64,000 bases of DNA from JANSWY01 sp965228955 (lineage in GTDB: Bacteria > Bacteroidota > Bacteroidia > Cytophagales > Cyclobacteriaceae), in assembly GCA_965228955.1 (NCBI GenBank), contig OZ245848.1, forward strand, positions 5,208,001-5,272,000. Reading direction: 5' to 3'. This document shows, piece after piece, positions 35,701 to 44,911 of the stretch; position 1 is the first letter of the stretch, and every line of letters begins with the position of its first letter. Below the pieces are notes generated by a model. It did not search any database. It was given only the letters and a program-made list of their open reading frames with translations, and was not told the origin of the DNA. The position numbers and the translations under genes were made by a program.

Positions 35701-38700
35701 ATGAGAGTGTAGATTCTTTGGTTCACCTGGTGTTGCCTACAAATCTTGATGATAATTCTACTTTAACACTTATCATAGAAAACTTACTGGATGCTGACTC
35801 CAATGATCTTATCACTCCTGAATTTGAATTTATTTATGATACAAGAGCGCCATCTCCAGAGAGTATAACAGTAAATGATTCCGTAACGCTTACTGTAAGT
35901 TTTAGCGAGGAATTAGATGCAACTTCAAGCGAAACTTTAGAAAATTATCAATTGGATAATGATGCTTTTCCAGATTCTGCTTCATTGCAGGCTGGAAGCA
36001 CAGATGTGATTTTAATTTTCAGTGAGGAATTTGAAGAGGAAGTAGAACAAACACTTTCAATTTCAGATATCCAAGATATTTATGGTAACGAAATGTCCTC
36101 CTCAAGAAACCTCGATTTCACATTTGATGAGCTGGCTCCAAGAATTGACACGATTCAGCAGTTTGCGGAAGATTCTGTGATGATTCAGTTTGTTGAATAT
36201 GTAGATCAAACTACCGCTGAAGACGTTACTAATTACACTTTCGGAGGAAGTGTTAATCCATCTGAAGTAAGTAGATACAGCCTGGATTCTACAATTGTTT
36301 TTTTGAAGTTTGCTTCTGACTTAACCGAGAGTACTTCTCTTGCAATTGAAATTGATAATGTGGCAGATATCAATGGAAATGCTATTGCAGATCCCATTTC
36401 CACCTCTATAAATACTCTGAACCCCACAATAGCAGAAATAACTCCAATTTCTTTGAATGAAGTCCGACTTACATTCAGCAAGGTGATGGATGCTACCACT
36501 TCATCCTCAATCGCAAATTATTCATTGGATGGTTCCATAAACCCAACATCAATTTCTACAAGCGATAACAAAATAATTGAATTAACATTCTCTGAAGAAC
36601 TATCTGATGGTACTGATTATAGCTTGGTTTTGTCGGACATACTTGATGATAACTCAAACGACCTGGCGGAAAATTCTTTTGAGTTTACTTTCAATGATTA
36701 CCTGGAAGGATTATCCATTCTAAATCAATACACTATTCAGCTTGTCTGGGAAAAAGAGATGGAGATTCCTGAACTGACAGAGTTTACCCTTTCTAATTCA
36801 GGGACAAATCCAATTGCTATTTCCAGAGATTCGGAAGACTTGAATATTCTGCAGCTACTATTCGCTGATTCATTGCAAGAAAATTTTATGGATACACTTT
36901 CCTGGACAGGGATTTCTGATATTAATGGGCTTACAGTCCCAAATGGTTATGCTTCTTTCTCCCTCGACACAAATGAACCCGGTATTGAGTCTTTAGTATC
37001 CACTTATTTCAATGAATTGACCATTACTTTTTCTGAAGATGTAGAATCAACATCAGCTTTAGCTTCAAACCATTATGATTTATTGACAATAGGAAATCCA
37101 ACAAGTGTTGAGACCATTACGTCTTCACAATTTCTTCTGGTGTTTGAAGATAGTTTGGTTGACGCGACAGATTATGAACTGGTTGTAGATCGAGTATCAG
37201 ATGAGTCGGGAAATTCAATAGAAGATACGGTAACATTTACTTTTAACGCTCCTTACATTCCTACCGCAGGCGATTTGATAATAACAGAAATAATGGCAGA
37301 TCCATCTCCTGTTGTTGGGCTTCCAGAGGCTGAGTTCATCGAAATATTTAACAACAGTTCAGAAGATATTAACCTAAGACAAATCACGCTTTCAGATGAC
37401 TCTGACGAAATCAATCTTCCAGACTCAATACTAACAGCTGGTGCTTACTCCATCATTATTGACGACTCTCAAACTGATAACTTTACTGGTATTTCAATTG
37501 TAGCCATTAGCGATTTTCCTTCTCTCGGAAATAGTGAGGATAGTATTTCGCTAAGTGTGAATGACGAGGTTTTGGAAACGATAGAATACTCCTCCGATTG
37601 GTATCAGGATGATGGCAAAGACAATGGAGGTTACTCACTGGAAAGAATCAATATCACACCGACATGTGCAGATGAAGAAAATTGGGTTGCATCTCAGAAC
37701 TCAACAGGAGGAACACCAGGGGTGGAGAATAGTGTTTTTAATAGTAACCCGGACACTGAAAACCCTGAGGTTTCGAGCCTTTCAATAAGTGCTAGTGACC
37801 AGCTTACAGTTGTTTTCACAGAATCTGTTGATACTTCAAGTGTTGACAATTCGGATTTCAATGTGTCACTAAGTATTTCTAATCTTGATAAATATTACGA
37901 CAGCCTAATCATCTCTTTTACTGAGGACATTGATAGCTCATTGCTTTACACTATCACAATTGAGTCGATACTGGATTGTGCAGGAAATTCACTTGAAACA
38001 TTTAATTCTGAATTTGCTATTGGCAAAACCCCGGAGGTAGGAGATTTATTAATTACAGAAATAATGGCAGACCCTACACCAGCAGTAGGTCTCCCAGAAG
38101 CTGAATTCATTGAGATTTTTAATAACAGTGCTTCAATTATCAATCTCAATTCTTTAGAACTATCAGATGCTACTTCCACAACGGAACTCAGTGAATACCT
38201 ACTTGAATCCGGTGAGTACCTTGTACTTACATCCGAGTCCAATGCTACTTCATTTGACACCATAAATGTGTTGGGTATTTCTGGATTTCCTTCTTTGGGA
38301 AATAGTGAAGACAGCCTGGTTCTATCTTTTGATAGTGAAGTTATTAATACCGTAGTTTATGATCATACCTGGTACAAGGATAGTGAGAAAGACGATGGAG
38401 GGTATTCTCTGGAAAGAATTAATATCGAGCCAACTTGCGCCGAAGAATTGAACTGGATCGCTTCACAAAACACCAATGGAGGAACACCAGGATCAGAAAA
38501 CAGTGTGTTTAATAATAATCCAGATAGTATTTCCCCAACTGTTATAGAGTTAACTGCTTCCGTAAATTCCATAACAATATTCTTTTCAGAACCTGTAGAC
38601 ACATCCTCTATTCAAGTTTCTGATATTACAACTTCACTTTCAATCACTGGTTTAGAAAAATCCTTTGACTCACTGGTTGTGAATCTTGGGGAGAGCATAG

Positions 38701-41700
38701 CAGAATCAGAATTATATGACATCACCGTAAATGACATTTTGGATTGTGCAGGAAATGAAATTGAAATGTATGATAGTCAGTTCGGTATAGGAAAGACTCC
38801 TGAAGTAGGGGATCTAATCATTACTGAAATCATGCCAGACCCTTCTCCTGTAATTGGTTTACCAGAAGTTGAATATGTTGAAGTTTATAACAATAGTGAT
38901 GACCTGCTCAACCTTTCAGAAGTCTCGTTTGGTGATGCTAGTATCTCTCTTGAGCTGTCAAGTTATCTACTGGAAGCAAATGAATACTTAATACTTACCT
39001 CAAGCTCTGCAATTAGTGAGTTTGACACGATAGATGTGCTTGGATTATCAGGATTTCCTTCTTTAACCAATAGTTCTGATAGCATTGGCATTTCCGTAAG
39101 TAGTGTTGTTCTCGATTATATATCGTATGATCTATCATGGTACCAGGATAGCGACAAAGACGATGGTGGTTATTCTCTAGAAAGAATCGCTTTTACAAAT
39201 AATTGTGATCCTGCAAGCAATTGGGCTGCTTCAAACTCCAGCTCCGGAGGTACTCCTGGTTATGAGAATAGCATTCTAAATCTAAACCCAGATATTGAAG
39301 CACCATCAATAGTGGGAGTCAGTGTGATAGGACAGAACACACTGCTGATCACGTTTAATGAGTCAATGGATACAACCACTTTTACCACTGAGGATCTTTT
39401 AATTGAACCAACAATCGGAATAGGAGGCACTAACTGGAATAACTTCTCAGAATTAGAAATTTCACTCTTAACATCTATCGAAGAAAGTATTCTATACACT
39501 TTGGATATTTCAAATATCAATGATTGTGCAGGCAATACAATGAACAGTTACAATGCAACCATCGGCATAGGGCAAGTACCGGAACCCGGAGATATCATCA
39601 TAACTGAAATTTTAGCCGATCCAACTCCTATTGTTGGATTGCCAGAAGCTGAATTCATAGAGATTTTAAACAACTCAGACAAACTTCTCACACTTGAGGG
39701 CCTTAACATCGAGGATCTCTCAAGCAGCTCTGAGTTACAAGGAATATTCATGGCTCCTGGTGAATATTTAGTTTTAACCAGTACTGCCAATCTATTCAGA
39801 TTTGATGCTATTGAAAATACAATTGGGGTTAGTGGTTTCCCTTCCTTGGGAAATGAAACAGATCTTGTAAAGTTGACTTTAAATGATGTTACTATCGACA
39901 GCTTAACATATGAAAGAGACTGGTACAGAGATACTGACAAAGATGATGGAGGATATAGTCTTGAACTAATTAATCCTGAAGCCGTCTGTAGTGGTCCAAA
40001 TAACTGGATTGCTTCAATCAATGAATTTGGAGGCACGCCAGGAGAACAAAACTCTGTATTTAATACGCTACCAGATACTGATTCTCCAATCGTTACAGGT
40101 TTCAGTTTTACTGCAAATCAGATCACGATTGAATTCAATGAGATAATGGACCTGGCTTCACTGAATGGAGGTACTTATAGCTTTAACCCAAGTTTGGACA
40201 TTCTGGATATTGCGGCATCAAATGATCAGGTAGTTATAAATTTCCAGGAAGCAATATCAGTAGGTACTTTGTTTGAACTAACAATAGAAGACGTTACTGA
40301 TTGCGCAGGGAATCTAATTGGGCCCACCACTTTGGAATTTGGAATCGGAAACACACCTGGTTTTCATGACATTTTAATTACAGAAATAATGGCGGATCCT
40401 GAACCTCCTAACGATCTGCCGAATGCAGAATATCTGGAGATTTTCAATAATTCCGACAACTTGATTGAGTTGACTGGATTAGAATTGAGTGACGCAATAG
40501 AAACTACCACAATCTCAGGTGGAATCCTCAAACCTGGAGAATACGCTATTCTAACTCCTAACTCTTCAGTTTCATCATTCAACACCTCAATTAAAGTGAT
40601 CGGTGTTTCCAGTTGGCCATCCCTGGGAAATGGCGCTGATGAAATCACTATCTCGTTAAACTCGGAAGAAATCTTTTATATAGCATATGACGAATCCTGG
40701 TATGACGAAGCTGTAGAAGGTGGGGTATCTCTTGAAATGATTGACACATCCAATCCTTGTGGTGAAGACAATAACTGGACAGCATCAATTAGTAATTCCG
40801 GAGGTACACCAGGCGAACAGAATTCAAGCAGCGCCTCCAACCCAGATTTGTCAGGACCTTCAATTCTAGGGGCTTTTGCCATTGATAACCATAACGTTTT
40901 AATTCAATTGAATGAAAGAATTTTTATTGATGAAAATACCACCATTTCGATCAGTCCAGAGGTTGGTATTACCAGTGCATCTTTGGTTTCAACAAATGAA
41001 ATAAGTCTTGATTTAGCAACAACATTAACTCCAAACGTAATCTACACAGTATCACTTAGCAACATCGACGATTGTGCTGGCAACTCATTATCAGATAACA
41101 CTGCAACATTTGTACTGCCTGAATCTGCTGACAGTCTTGATATTGTCATTAATGAAATACTTTTTAACCCAAGGTCAACTGGAGTTGACTTTGTGGAGAT
41201 CTACAATAGATCAGACCAGTTCATTAATTTGAAAAATTGGCGAATAGGAAATGATGACTTCTTTATTGACCTGGATGCTGATTTAATCTCTGAAGGTAAT
41301 TTGATTTTGAATCCAGATAAGTATCTGGTACTAACTACAGATAAAGATATAATCATCAATGAGTACCCTCAGGCAGTAGCTGAAAATATCATTGAGGTAA
41401 ATAACTTACCAACATTGTCAAATGATGAAGGGACAGTTGTACTGATTGATTCTACCAACAACATAATCGACTTGGTAGACTATTTTGAGGACTACCACTA
41501 CAATCTATTGGATGATGTAGATGGTGTTTCTTTGGAACGGATCAGCTCTGAAAGTGCAAGCAATGATGGTAATAACTGGAGATCAGCGTCTAGTACTGTT
41601 GGTTTTGCTACCCCTGGATATAAGAACTCTCAACAATTTGGCAACCAACAAATCGATAAAGCCGTACAAATTGAGCCTGAAGTATTCACTCCAGGAGAAC

Positions 41701-41978
41701 CTTCTTCCGGATTACCGACTTTTACTACAATTAACTATGAGTTTGATGCTGCTGGTAATTTTGCTAATGTGAGGATATATAACACCAATGGTCAATTGGT
41801 CAAGGTATTAGCCAATGGTGAATTATTATCATCCAGTGGATTCTTCAGGTGGGATGGAACCAACACCAACGGTAAAATCGCTGAAGTTGGTTACTATATT
41901 GTTCACTTTGAATTGTTCAATGCTGATGGATCTAAGAAAAGCTTCAAGAAAACGGTGGTAGTAGGAAGGCAGTTTTAA
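32715..41978 (+). CDS. Giant secreted multidomain protein: Ig-like repeats, lamin-tail domains, T9SS-type C-terminus
   Basis: A 3087-residue secreted protein with a signal peptide (to LSLFGQ, about residue 21). An N-terminal lectin/concanavalin-like region covers about 22-215. About twelve Ig-like (Big_5/SbsA-type) repeats of about 95 residues follow, interrupted by one lamin-tail domain (LTD) near 595-760. Then come six LTDs starting near 1520, alternating with five Ig-like domains. LTD starts share ITEIMADPxPxxGLPEAEFIEI. The last 100 residues (IYNTNGQLVKVL, FFRWDGTNTNGK, GYYIVHFEL, KKTVVVGR) form a FlgD-like domain matching the type-A C-terminal signal of type IX secretion substrates. The composition is acidic and Ser/Thr/Asn-rich. 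Likely a cell-surface adhesin or stalk; no catalytic site is visible. Confidence 0.88.
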   Translation: MILRINFSFLFIFLTTLSLFGQINEDFTDGNFTSNPVWSGDDSEFEVDGSNTLHLNAPAATAESYISTVNNNIDLTTWEFQVSLGFNPSSSNRAFIYLVSDAEDLEGSLNGYFVMIGNTDDEISLYRQDGTSTTEILDGTDDIVNSSTVDVWIRVTRDNDGLWELFYDLTGTDTYTSEGTVTDDTYTSTSYFGFVCDYTSTRSTLFNFDDISVIASSQVDSVIVTSENSATVIFNQEIEQTSAESTGNYSVDNSITLASATRDASNLDEVDLVFNENLTSLTYQLSTSGIQDEFSSTAQTTASTFDFDYLVMELDTAITLSDSTIQVTYNQDVDETTGTNTANYSIDNSIGNPASATIVENDSNKVILEISSNFLDAITYNLAVSNVQNKNENSTVSDNQDFEYIEPLLIDTVIVNSSNELLVLFSKSLDQTTAETTSNYTIDNSIGNPSTATLSNSDSVILALSTELEDNTYEISISNVEDSENNSIEDASTFSFDYLPLELNSVNVNSDKEIELQFNQALDQTSAETLSNYTINFDIGNPDSLDFTAGNSNILLYFSGLVNNEYEITIENLSNEDENSEITSTTAEFTNSVATSFKDIIINEIFPDPNPSVGLPSGEFVEIYNRTEDHISIEDFTLSGGTIDSAVIAPDSYIILTSSSESADYAVYGDVVEVSSMPGLTNSGRLLTLQDQLGNDIDSISYTDDWYKDNAKSDGGYTLELINQDLACSDENNWIASNDTDGGTPGSANSVLDNTPDTSSPLIESVSATDTDQIQITFSEPMDEASLTSATYTISGFVITVNQVIESGFGGVILDLDTDLTSETTYELTISGATDCSGTAIDRAAFEFFYDITAPQIQKVVINSLDQITAVFNEPVNESIAETESNYSVDNAVGNPSSAILDNDDNTRVTLTFSSDLLAATTYDLSIDNLEDTLGNAIITTQNINFEYSQQIDSVIVIATTLVDIYFDEAIDSAAATVVSNYDIEDIGNPSQAIPDESVDSLVHLVLPTNLDDNSTLTLIIENLLDADSNDLITPEFEFIYDTRAPSPESITVNDSVTLTVSFSEELDATSSETLENYQLDNDAFPDSASLQAGSTDVILIFSEEFEEEVEQTLSISDIQDIYGNEMSSSRNLDFTFDELAPRIDTIQQFAEDSVMIQFVEYVDQTTAEDVTNYTFGGSVNPSEVSRYSLDSTIVFLKFASDLTESTSLAIEIDNVADINGNAIADPISTSINTLNPTIAEITPISLNEVRLTFSKVMDATTSSSIANYSLDGSINPTSISTSDNKIIELTFSEELSDGTDYSLVLSDILDDNSNDLAENSFEFTFNDYLEGLSILNQYTIQLVWEKEMEIPELTEFTLSNSGTNPIAISRDSEDLNILQLLFADSLQENFMDTLSWTGISDINGLTVPNGYASFSLDTNEPGIESLVSTYFNELTITFSEDVESTSALASNHYDLLTIGNPTSVETITSSQFLLVFEDSLVDATDYELVVDRVSDESGNSIEDTVTFTFNAPYIPTAGDLIITEIMADPSPVVGLPEAEFIEIFNNSSEDINLRQITLSDDSDEINLPDSILTAGAYSIIIDDSQTDNFTGISIVAISDFPSLGNSEDSISLSVNDEVLETIEYSSDWYQDDGKDNGGYSLERINITPTCADEENWVASQNSTGGTPGVENSVFNSNPDTENPEVSSLSISASDQLTVVFTESVDTSSVDNSDFNVSLSISNLDKYYDSLIISFTEDIDSSLLYTITIESILDCAGNSLETFNSEFAIGKTPEVGDLLITEIMADPTPAVGLPEAEFIEIFNNSASIINLNSLELSDATSTTELSEYLLESGEYLVLTSESNATSFDTINVLGISGFPSLGNSEDSLVLSFDSEVINTVVYDHTWYKDSEKDDGGYSLERINIEPTCAEELNWIASQNTNGGTPGSENSVFNNNPDSISPTVIELTASVNSITIFFSEPVDTSSIQVSDITTSLSITGLEKSFDSLVVNLGESIAESELYDITVNDILDCAGNEIEMYDSQFGIGKTPEVGDLIITEIMPDPSPVIGLPEVEYVEVYNNSDDLLNLSEVSFGDASISLELSSYLLEANEYLILTSSSAISEFDTIDVLGLSGFPSLTNSSDSIGISVSSVVLDYISYDLSWYQDSDKDDGGYSLERIAFTNNCDPASNWAASNSSSGGTPGYENSILNLNPDIEAPSIVGVSVIGQNTLLITFNESMDTTTFTTEDLLIEPTIGIGGTNWNNFSELEISLLTSIEESILYTLDISNINDCAGNTMNSYNATIGIGQVPEPGDIIITEILADPTPIVGLPEAEFIEILNNSDKLLTLEGLNIEDLSSSSELQGIFMAPGEYLVLTSTANLFRFDAIENTIGVSGFPSLGNETDLVKLTLNDVTIDSLTYERDWYRDTDKDDGGYSLELINPEAVCSGPNNWIASINEFGGTPGEQNSVFNTLPDTDSPIVTGFSFTANQITIEFNEIMDLASLNGGTYSFNPSLDILDIAASNDQVVINFQEAISVGTLFELTIEDVTDCAGNLIGPTTLEFGIGNTPGFHDILITEIMADPEPPNDLPNAEYLEIFNNSDNLIELTGLELSDAIETTTISGGILKPGEYAILTPNSSVSSFNTSIKVIGVSSWPSLGNGADEITISLNSEEIFYIAYDESWYDEAVEGGVSLEMIDTSNPCGEDNNWTASISNSGGTPGEQNSSSASNPDLSGPSILGAFAIDNHNVLIQLNERIFIDENTTISISPEVGITSASLVSTNEISLDLATTLTPNVIYTVSLSNIDDCAGNSLSDNTATFVLPESADSLDIVINEILFNPRSTGVDFVEIYNRSDQFINLKNWRIGNDDFFIDLDADLISEGNLILNPDKYLVLTTDKDIIINEYPQAVAENIIEVNNLPTLSNDEGTVVLIDSTNNIIDLVDYFEDYHYNLLDDVDGVSLERISSESASNDGNNWRSASSTVGFATPGYKNSQQFGNQQIDKAVQIEPEVFTPGEPSSGLPTFTTINYEFDAAGNFANVRIYNTNGQLVKVLANGELLSSSGFFRWDGTNTNGKIAEVGYYIVHFELFNADGSKKSFKKTVVVGRQF
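33360..37255 (+). repeat. Array of ~12 Ig-like (Big_5) coding repeats
   Basis: Repeat starts fall near 33370, 33650, 33940, 34217, 35000, 35280, 35570, 35850, 36140, 36428, 36700 and 36980, a period of about 285 bp, with an LTD inserted at about 34500-34990. Each unit codes for a pattern such as 'VTFSEELDATSSETLENY'. Copies are diverged at the DNA level, so the array is old. Confidence 0.8.
37260..41640 (+). repeat. Six tandem lamin-tail units (LTD + Ig-like) of ~775 bp
   Basis: LTD starts lie near 37260, 38025, 38805, 39575, 40360 and 41130, spaced 765-785 bp. The first five units code for an LTD (ITEIMADP...EAEFIEIFNNS ... SLGNSEDS ... WYxDxxKDDGGYSLERI ... GGTPGxENS) plus one Ig-like domain ending DCAGN. 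The sixth is an LTD alone followed by the C-terminal domain. Confidence 0.85.
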
Positions 41979-43498
41979 ATACCTTCCTCATCGTAATTAC
42001 ATTCTTCAGGGTCTTCATCCACATCAGACATAAAGTCTTCATAAACGTAATATTCAATGCCGCTATACCAATCATGGTACATCACAATCACATCATACTG
42101 TTTAGCGATATGAAGCATGGCAGGTTCTCCACTCAATGTTGATTCCATGTATATGACAACCTCAGCTCCAAAATCTACTACATCCACAGATGTAATCTTA
42201 TAATCTTCAGAATCCATTACCATATCATGAGTAACCGTACCGTCTTCAAATCTAAATGTGGATTGTTCACAGGTCTCATTGTACCTTAAGAAACTATCTT
42301 CCATCTCCATTACATTGGCATAAGTTCCAAAATACTGGCCAACTGCACCTGCAATTTCATCGCCTGAATATTCTCTTACGTTTTCTATACCTGCATATTC
42401 ATTTAAAGCCCGCTGCAATGAGACCTCTACATCAGAAAAGTCTTTGCTAGTTGCTACTTCAATAATTTGATCATAATCATCTGCTTCTATAGCTTTTTTA
42501 GCCATTACACTGTAGGCTATATTGATATCGGCAGTAGAGAAATTGTCCTCCTTTATCCAACCTTCTTTAAACCAAGTAGCACTTTTAGGCTTTCCTCTAA
42601 CTTTATACCATTCTGCAGAATCATCTCTTTCGCTAACAGCCACAATATCAAATTCAAAAAACTTATCCTTGGTTCTTGTTAAAGGATCTGCTCGCTTGTA
42701 GATATAAGTTTCATTTGTGATCGTTGCTGGATATGCATTTTCACCAATTAATCTCCTTTGAACCCATCCTTCCGAATTATCTGAAAGCCTCACTAATGCG
42801 TATTCATTCTTCTTATCAGAATTTTCATCCACCTCATACTTGCCCAATAGATTGAGTCTCTCTCCAAGGTTGATTGATGTCAAATACTTTCCTTTATCAG
42901 CAGGTGTATCCCTAATTGATAATTTATCCCAAATGCAGGCACCAACTCCCATTTCTCTTTTATTGCAAACTATCTTTCCATCAGACTGTATAACACACTC
43001 ATCCACAAACGGCGTAGGTAAAAAGCTATCCCAGTTGTGCTCGTAATTAATCACATTGAAGGTGCTGTCATTTACTCTGGCATAATTGGCATTTGCTATT
43101 CCCATATCAAGGCATGCGTCAAAAGAAATGGTCTTGTTATCTAATATTTCTCCTTCCCGGGTTGTAAACATGTAGGCGCTTCTGATACATTGGGACTCAT
43201 CCTCTGTGTGAAGAATACTGAATTTGTTGAGCCCCTGACTTTGTCCAAGCCATGCTAAAAAGTAGAATTGATGATAATTGATTACCTCTTGAACTCTCTC
43301 CGGCGTTTCGAACTTCGGTGTTAGCAATTTCTTAAGTAATTCCTGATCTGTTATTTCAGTCAAACTGGAAATGTCCACTGAATCCGTATTAATTGTTTGA
43401 GGTTCAGAGATTGCAAATTGCGACTTGTAGGTGCTGAAATCTGTTTTTCCGCATCCAAATAAGATGATCGCTGCGAAAATCGAGTAAAAATATTTCAT
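41975..43498 (-). CDS. Lipoprotein with SH3-like domains, unknown function
   Basis: A 507-residue lipoprotein (lipobox IILFGC, Cys16). After an N-terminal domain (about 25-195) come two bacterial SH3-like segments: about 200-250 (LNLLGKYEVDE...SEGWVQRRLIGE) and about 252-315 (VAVSERDDSAEWYKVRGK...FKEGWIKEDNF). A C-terminal region (about 320-507) is rich in acidic and aromatic residues. SH3b modules usually bind peptidoglycan or surface ligands. The gene is convergent with the giant surface protein and shares its TTAA stop tetranucleotide, so it is not in its operon. Function unknown. Confidence 0.82.
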   Translation of the reverse strand: MKYFYSIFAAIILFGCGKTDFSTYKSQFAISEPQTINTDSVDISSLTEITDQELLKKLLTPKFETPERVQEVINYHQFYFLAWLGQSQGLNKFSILHTEDESQCIRSAYMFTTREGEILDNKTISFDACLDMGIANANYARVNDSTFNVINYEHNWDSFLPTPFVDECVIQSDGKIVCNKREMGVGACIWDKLSIRDTPADKGKYLTSINLGERLNLLGKYEVDENSDKKNEYALVRLSDNSEGWVQRRLIGENAYPATITNETYIYKRADPLTRTKDKFFEFDIVAVSERDDSAEWYKVRGKPKSATWFKEGWIKEDNFSTADINIAYSVMAKKAIEADDYDQIIEVATSKDFSDVEVSLQRALNEYAGIENVREYSGDEIAGAVGQYFGTYANVMEMEDSFLRYNETCEQSTFRFEDGTVTHDMVMDSEDYKITSVDVVDFGAEVVIYMESTLSGEPAMLHIAKQYDVIVMYHDWYSGIEYYVYEDFMSDVDEDPEECNYDEEGI

Positions 43499-43652
43499 GG
43501 TTAAATAGGCGTTAGTGATCCGATCCCTTCTTGCTTCCTGTAGTTAATTTAATTTTTTTCTGTCTTTTCAATGATATGCAACCCAAAAAAAATCAAGCAT
43601 GGAAGTAATCAAATTGGTATATTTAGTTGTTATCTATATAAACAGCTACGAA

Positions 43653-43808
43653 ATGAATTGTCTTATTAACAACATCGCCAAGTACTACACCGAAAAAGGT
43701 AGGAAACTTGAGGTCATTAGAAGATACCTGAGAATGAAGTATAGAATCAATATTGATAGTAATGCTTTGAAATCAAGAATTGAATCATTGCAACTATCTG
43801 AGGCTTAA
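43653..43808 (+). CDS. Possible small basic protein (51 aa), uncertain
   Basis: The region 43499-43937 has no other gene candidate. An open frame from the ATG at 43653 codes for a 51-residue basic helical peptide (RKLEVIRRYLRMKYRINI). An earlier in-frame ATG (43599) would add 18 hydrophobic residues, but a TATATTTA sequence at about 43617, like a -7 promoter box, argues for the later start. A weak hairpin lies after the stop. I recognise no family and the frame may be fortuitous. The rest of the gap is AT-rich and shows only divergent-promoter-like sequence. Confidence 0.35.
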   Translation: MNCLINNIAKYYTEKGRKLEVIRRYLRMKYRINIDSNALKSRIESLQLSEA

Positions 43809-43833
43809 GCATTTTCAGAATTACATCTAAACA

Positions 43834-43860
43834 CCCCAATTGAATTCGGGGATATTTTCT
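43834..43860 (+). terminator. Weak hairpin terminator candidate
   Basis: CCCCAA (43834-43839) pairs with TTcGGGG (43845-43851, one bulged C) over a 5-nt loop, followed by a T-rich run. It would end the small-ORF transcript and isolate the DksA-like gene. Confidence 0.45.
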
Positions 43861-43937
43861 CCTCTGCGTTTCCAAAAATTTATTAGATTAGCGCAAATTT
43901 CAACCAACCCTTTGCCAGGAACCTTAATAATTTTAGG

Positions 43938-44318
43938 ATGGAAGAGAAAACCAAATATACCGCTGAAGAACTAAAGGAGTTTGAAGATTTGATCAATGAA
44001 AAACTTGATAAAGCCAAGAATCAATTAAACTTTATCAAAGAATCAATCTCTAAAACAGGTGACATGGGTACTGGAAGTACTTTCGGTACAATTAAGACTT
44101 TGGAAGACGGTGCAGAGACCGCTGAAAAGGAAAGCTTAAACCAGTTAGCTGCTCGCCAACAAAAGTTCATCAATAACCTTGAAAAGGCACTTATTAGAAT
44201 CAAAAACGGTACTTACGGCATCTGTATTGATACCGGCAAATTGATAAGCAAAGAAAGATTGAAAGCTGTACCTCACACAATGCATTCAATTGAGGCCAAA
44301 TTAAGACAAAGCAAGTAA
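43938..44318 (+). CDS. TraR/DksA-family regulator lacking most zinc cysteines
   Basis: A 126-residue protein. A coiled-coil N-terminus (about 5-95) is followed by the DksA C-terminal core GTYGICIDTGKLISKERLKAVPHTMHSIEAKL. In classical DksA the zinc finger is CxxC...CxxC; here only the first Cys (YGIC) remains, the second is Thr, and the distal pair is replaced by a PHTMHS segment. This Cys-poor form is common in Bacteroidota and is not a sign of decay. The family binds the RNA polymerase secondary channel to adjust transcription. The scpB start codon directly abuts its stop. Confidence 0.9.
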   Translation: MEEKTKYTAEELKEFEDLINEKLDKAKNQLNFIKESISKTGDMGTGSTFGTIKTLEDGAETAEKESLNQLAARQQKFINNLEKALIRIKNGTYGICIDTGKLISKERLKAVPHTMHSIEAKLRQSK

Positions 44319-44885
44319 TTGAATTACCTCATTAACCATATTGAGGCTCTGATATTTTGTTCTCCCAAACCAATTGAGGAGAAGGAATTAAAGAATTGTC
44401 TGACTGAAATGTTTGAGGCAGATGTCCCATTAGAGGATATTGAGCAAGCTATTAAGTCGTTAGAAGAAAAATATAATACAGACGAATTTTCAATTCATCC
44501 AGTTAAAAGCGGGGGAGGATATCAATTCCTGACTAAACCATCCTATCAGGCAAGTATTGGAATTCTTTTAAAACAGCAATCAAAAAGAAGGCTGTCCAAC
44601 TCAGCACTGGAGACACTGGCAATAATCGCATACAAACAACCTGTTACGAAAGGTGAAATTGAGCAAATAAGAGGAGTAAACTGTGACTATTCAGTTCAGA
44701 AATTACTTGAAAAGGAACTTATCGAAATCAGGGGTAAATCAGAAGCCATTGGTCGTCCATTGATATATGGAACAAGTCAGAATTTTATGGATTACTTTGG
44801 CATCAATGACCTCAAAGATCTTCCTACTCCTAAGGATTTTTACCAGGAAGACGAAGAAAACACTATCGGAGACCAACAAGATTAG
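44319..44885 (+). CDS. scpB: Segregation and condensation protein B (ScpB)
   Basis: A 188-residue kleisin-associated subunit made of two winged-helix domains (about 1-85 and 90-160). It has IEALIFCSPKPI, GGGYQFLTKPSY, LSNSALETLAIIAYKQPVT and RPLIYGTSQNFMDYFGI. With ScpA and SMC it helps compact and segregate the chromosome. The start is TTG at 44319, immediately after the TAA of the DksA-like gene with no gap, implying translational coupling; no nearby ATG fits the family N-terminus. scpA is not in the window. Confidence 0.94.
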   Translation: MNYLINHIEALIFCSPKPIEEKELKNCLTEMFEADVPLEDIEQAIKSLEEKYNTDEFSIHPVKSGGGYQFLTKPSYQASIGILLKQQSKRRLSNSALETLAIIAYKQPVTKGEIEQIRGVNCDYSVQKLLEKELIEIRGKSEAIGRPLIYGTSQNFMDYFGINDLKDLPTPKDFYQEDEENTIGDQQD

Positions 44886-44911
44886 CTAACTTCGTGGTTT
44901 AATAGTAAACC

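Noticed and set aside
33360..41640. Repetitive DNA as a mobile element, CRISPR or prophage tail gene
   Set aside because: The periodicity is in one long reading frame and corresponds to protein domains; no spacers, terminal repeats or phage genes are present.
43938..44318. DksA-like gene as a decayed pseudogene
   Set aside because: The frame is intact and the Cys-poor finger is typical of Bacteroidota members.
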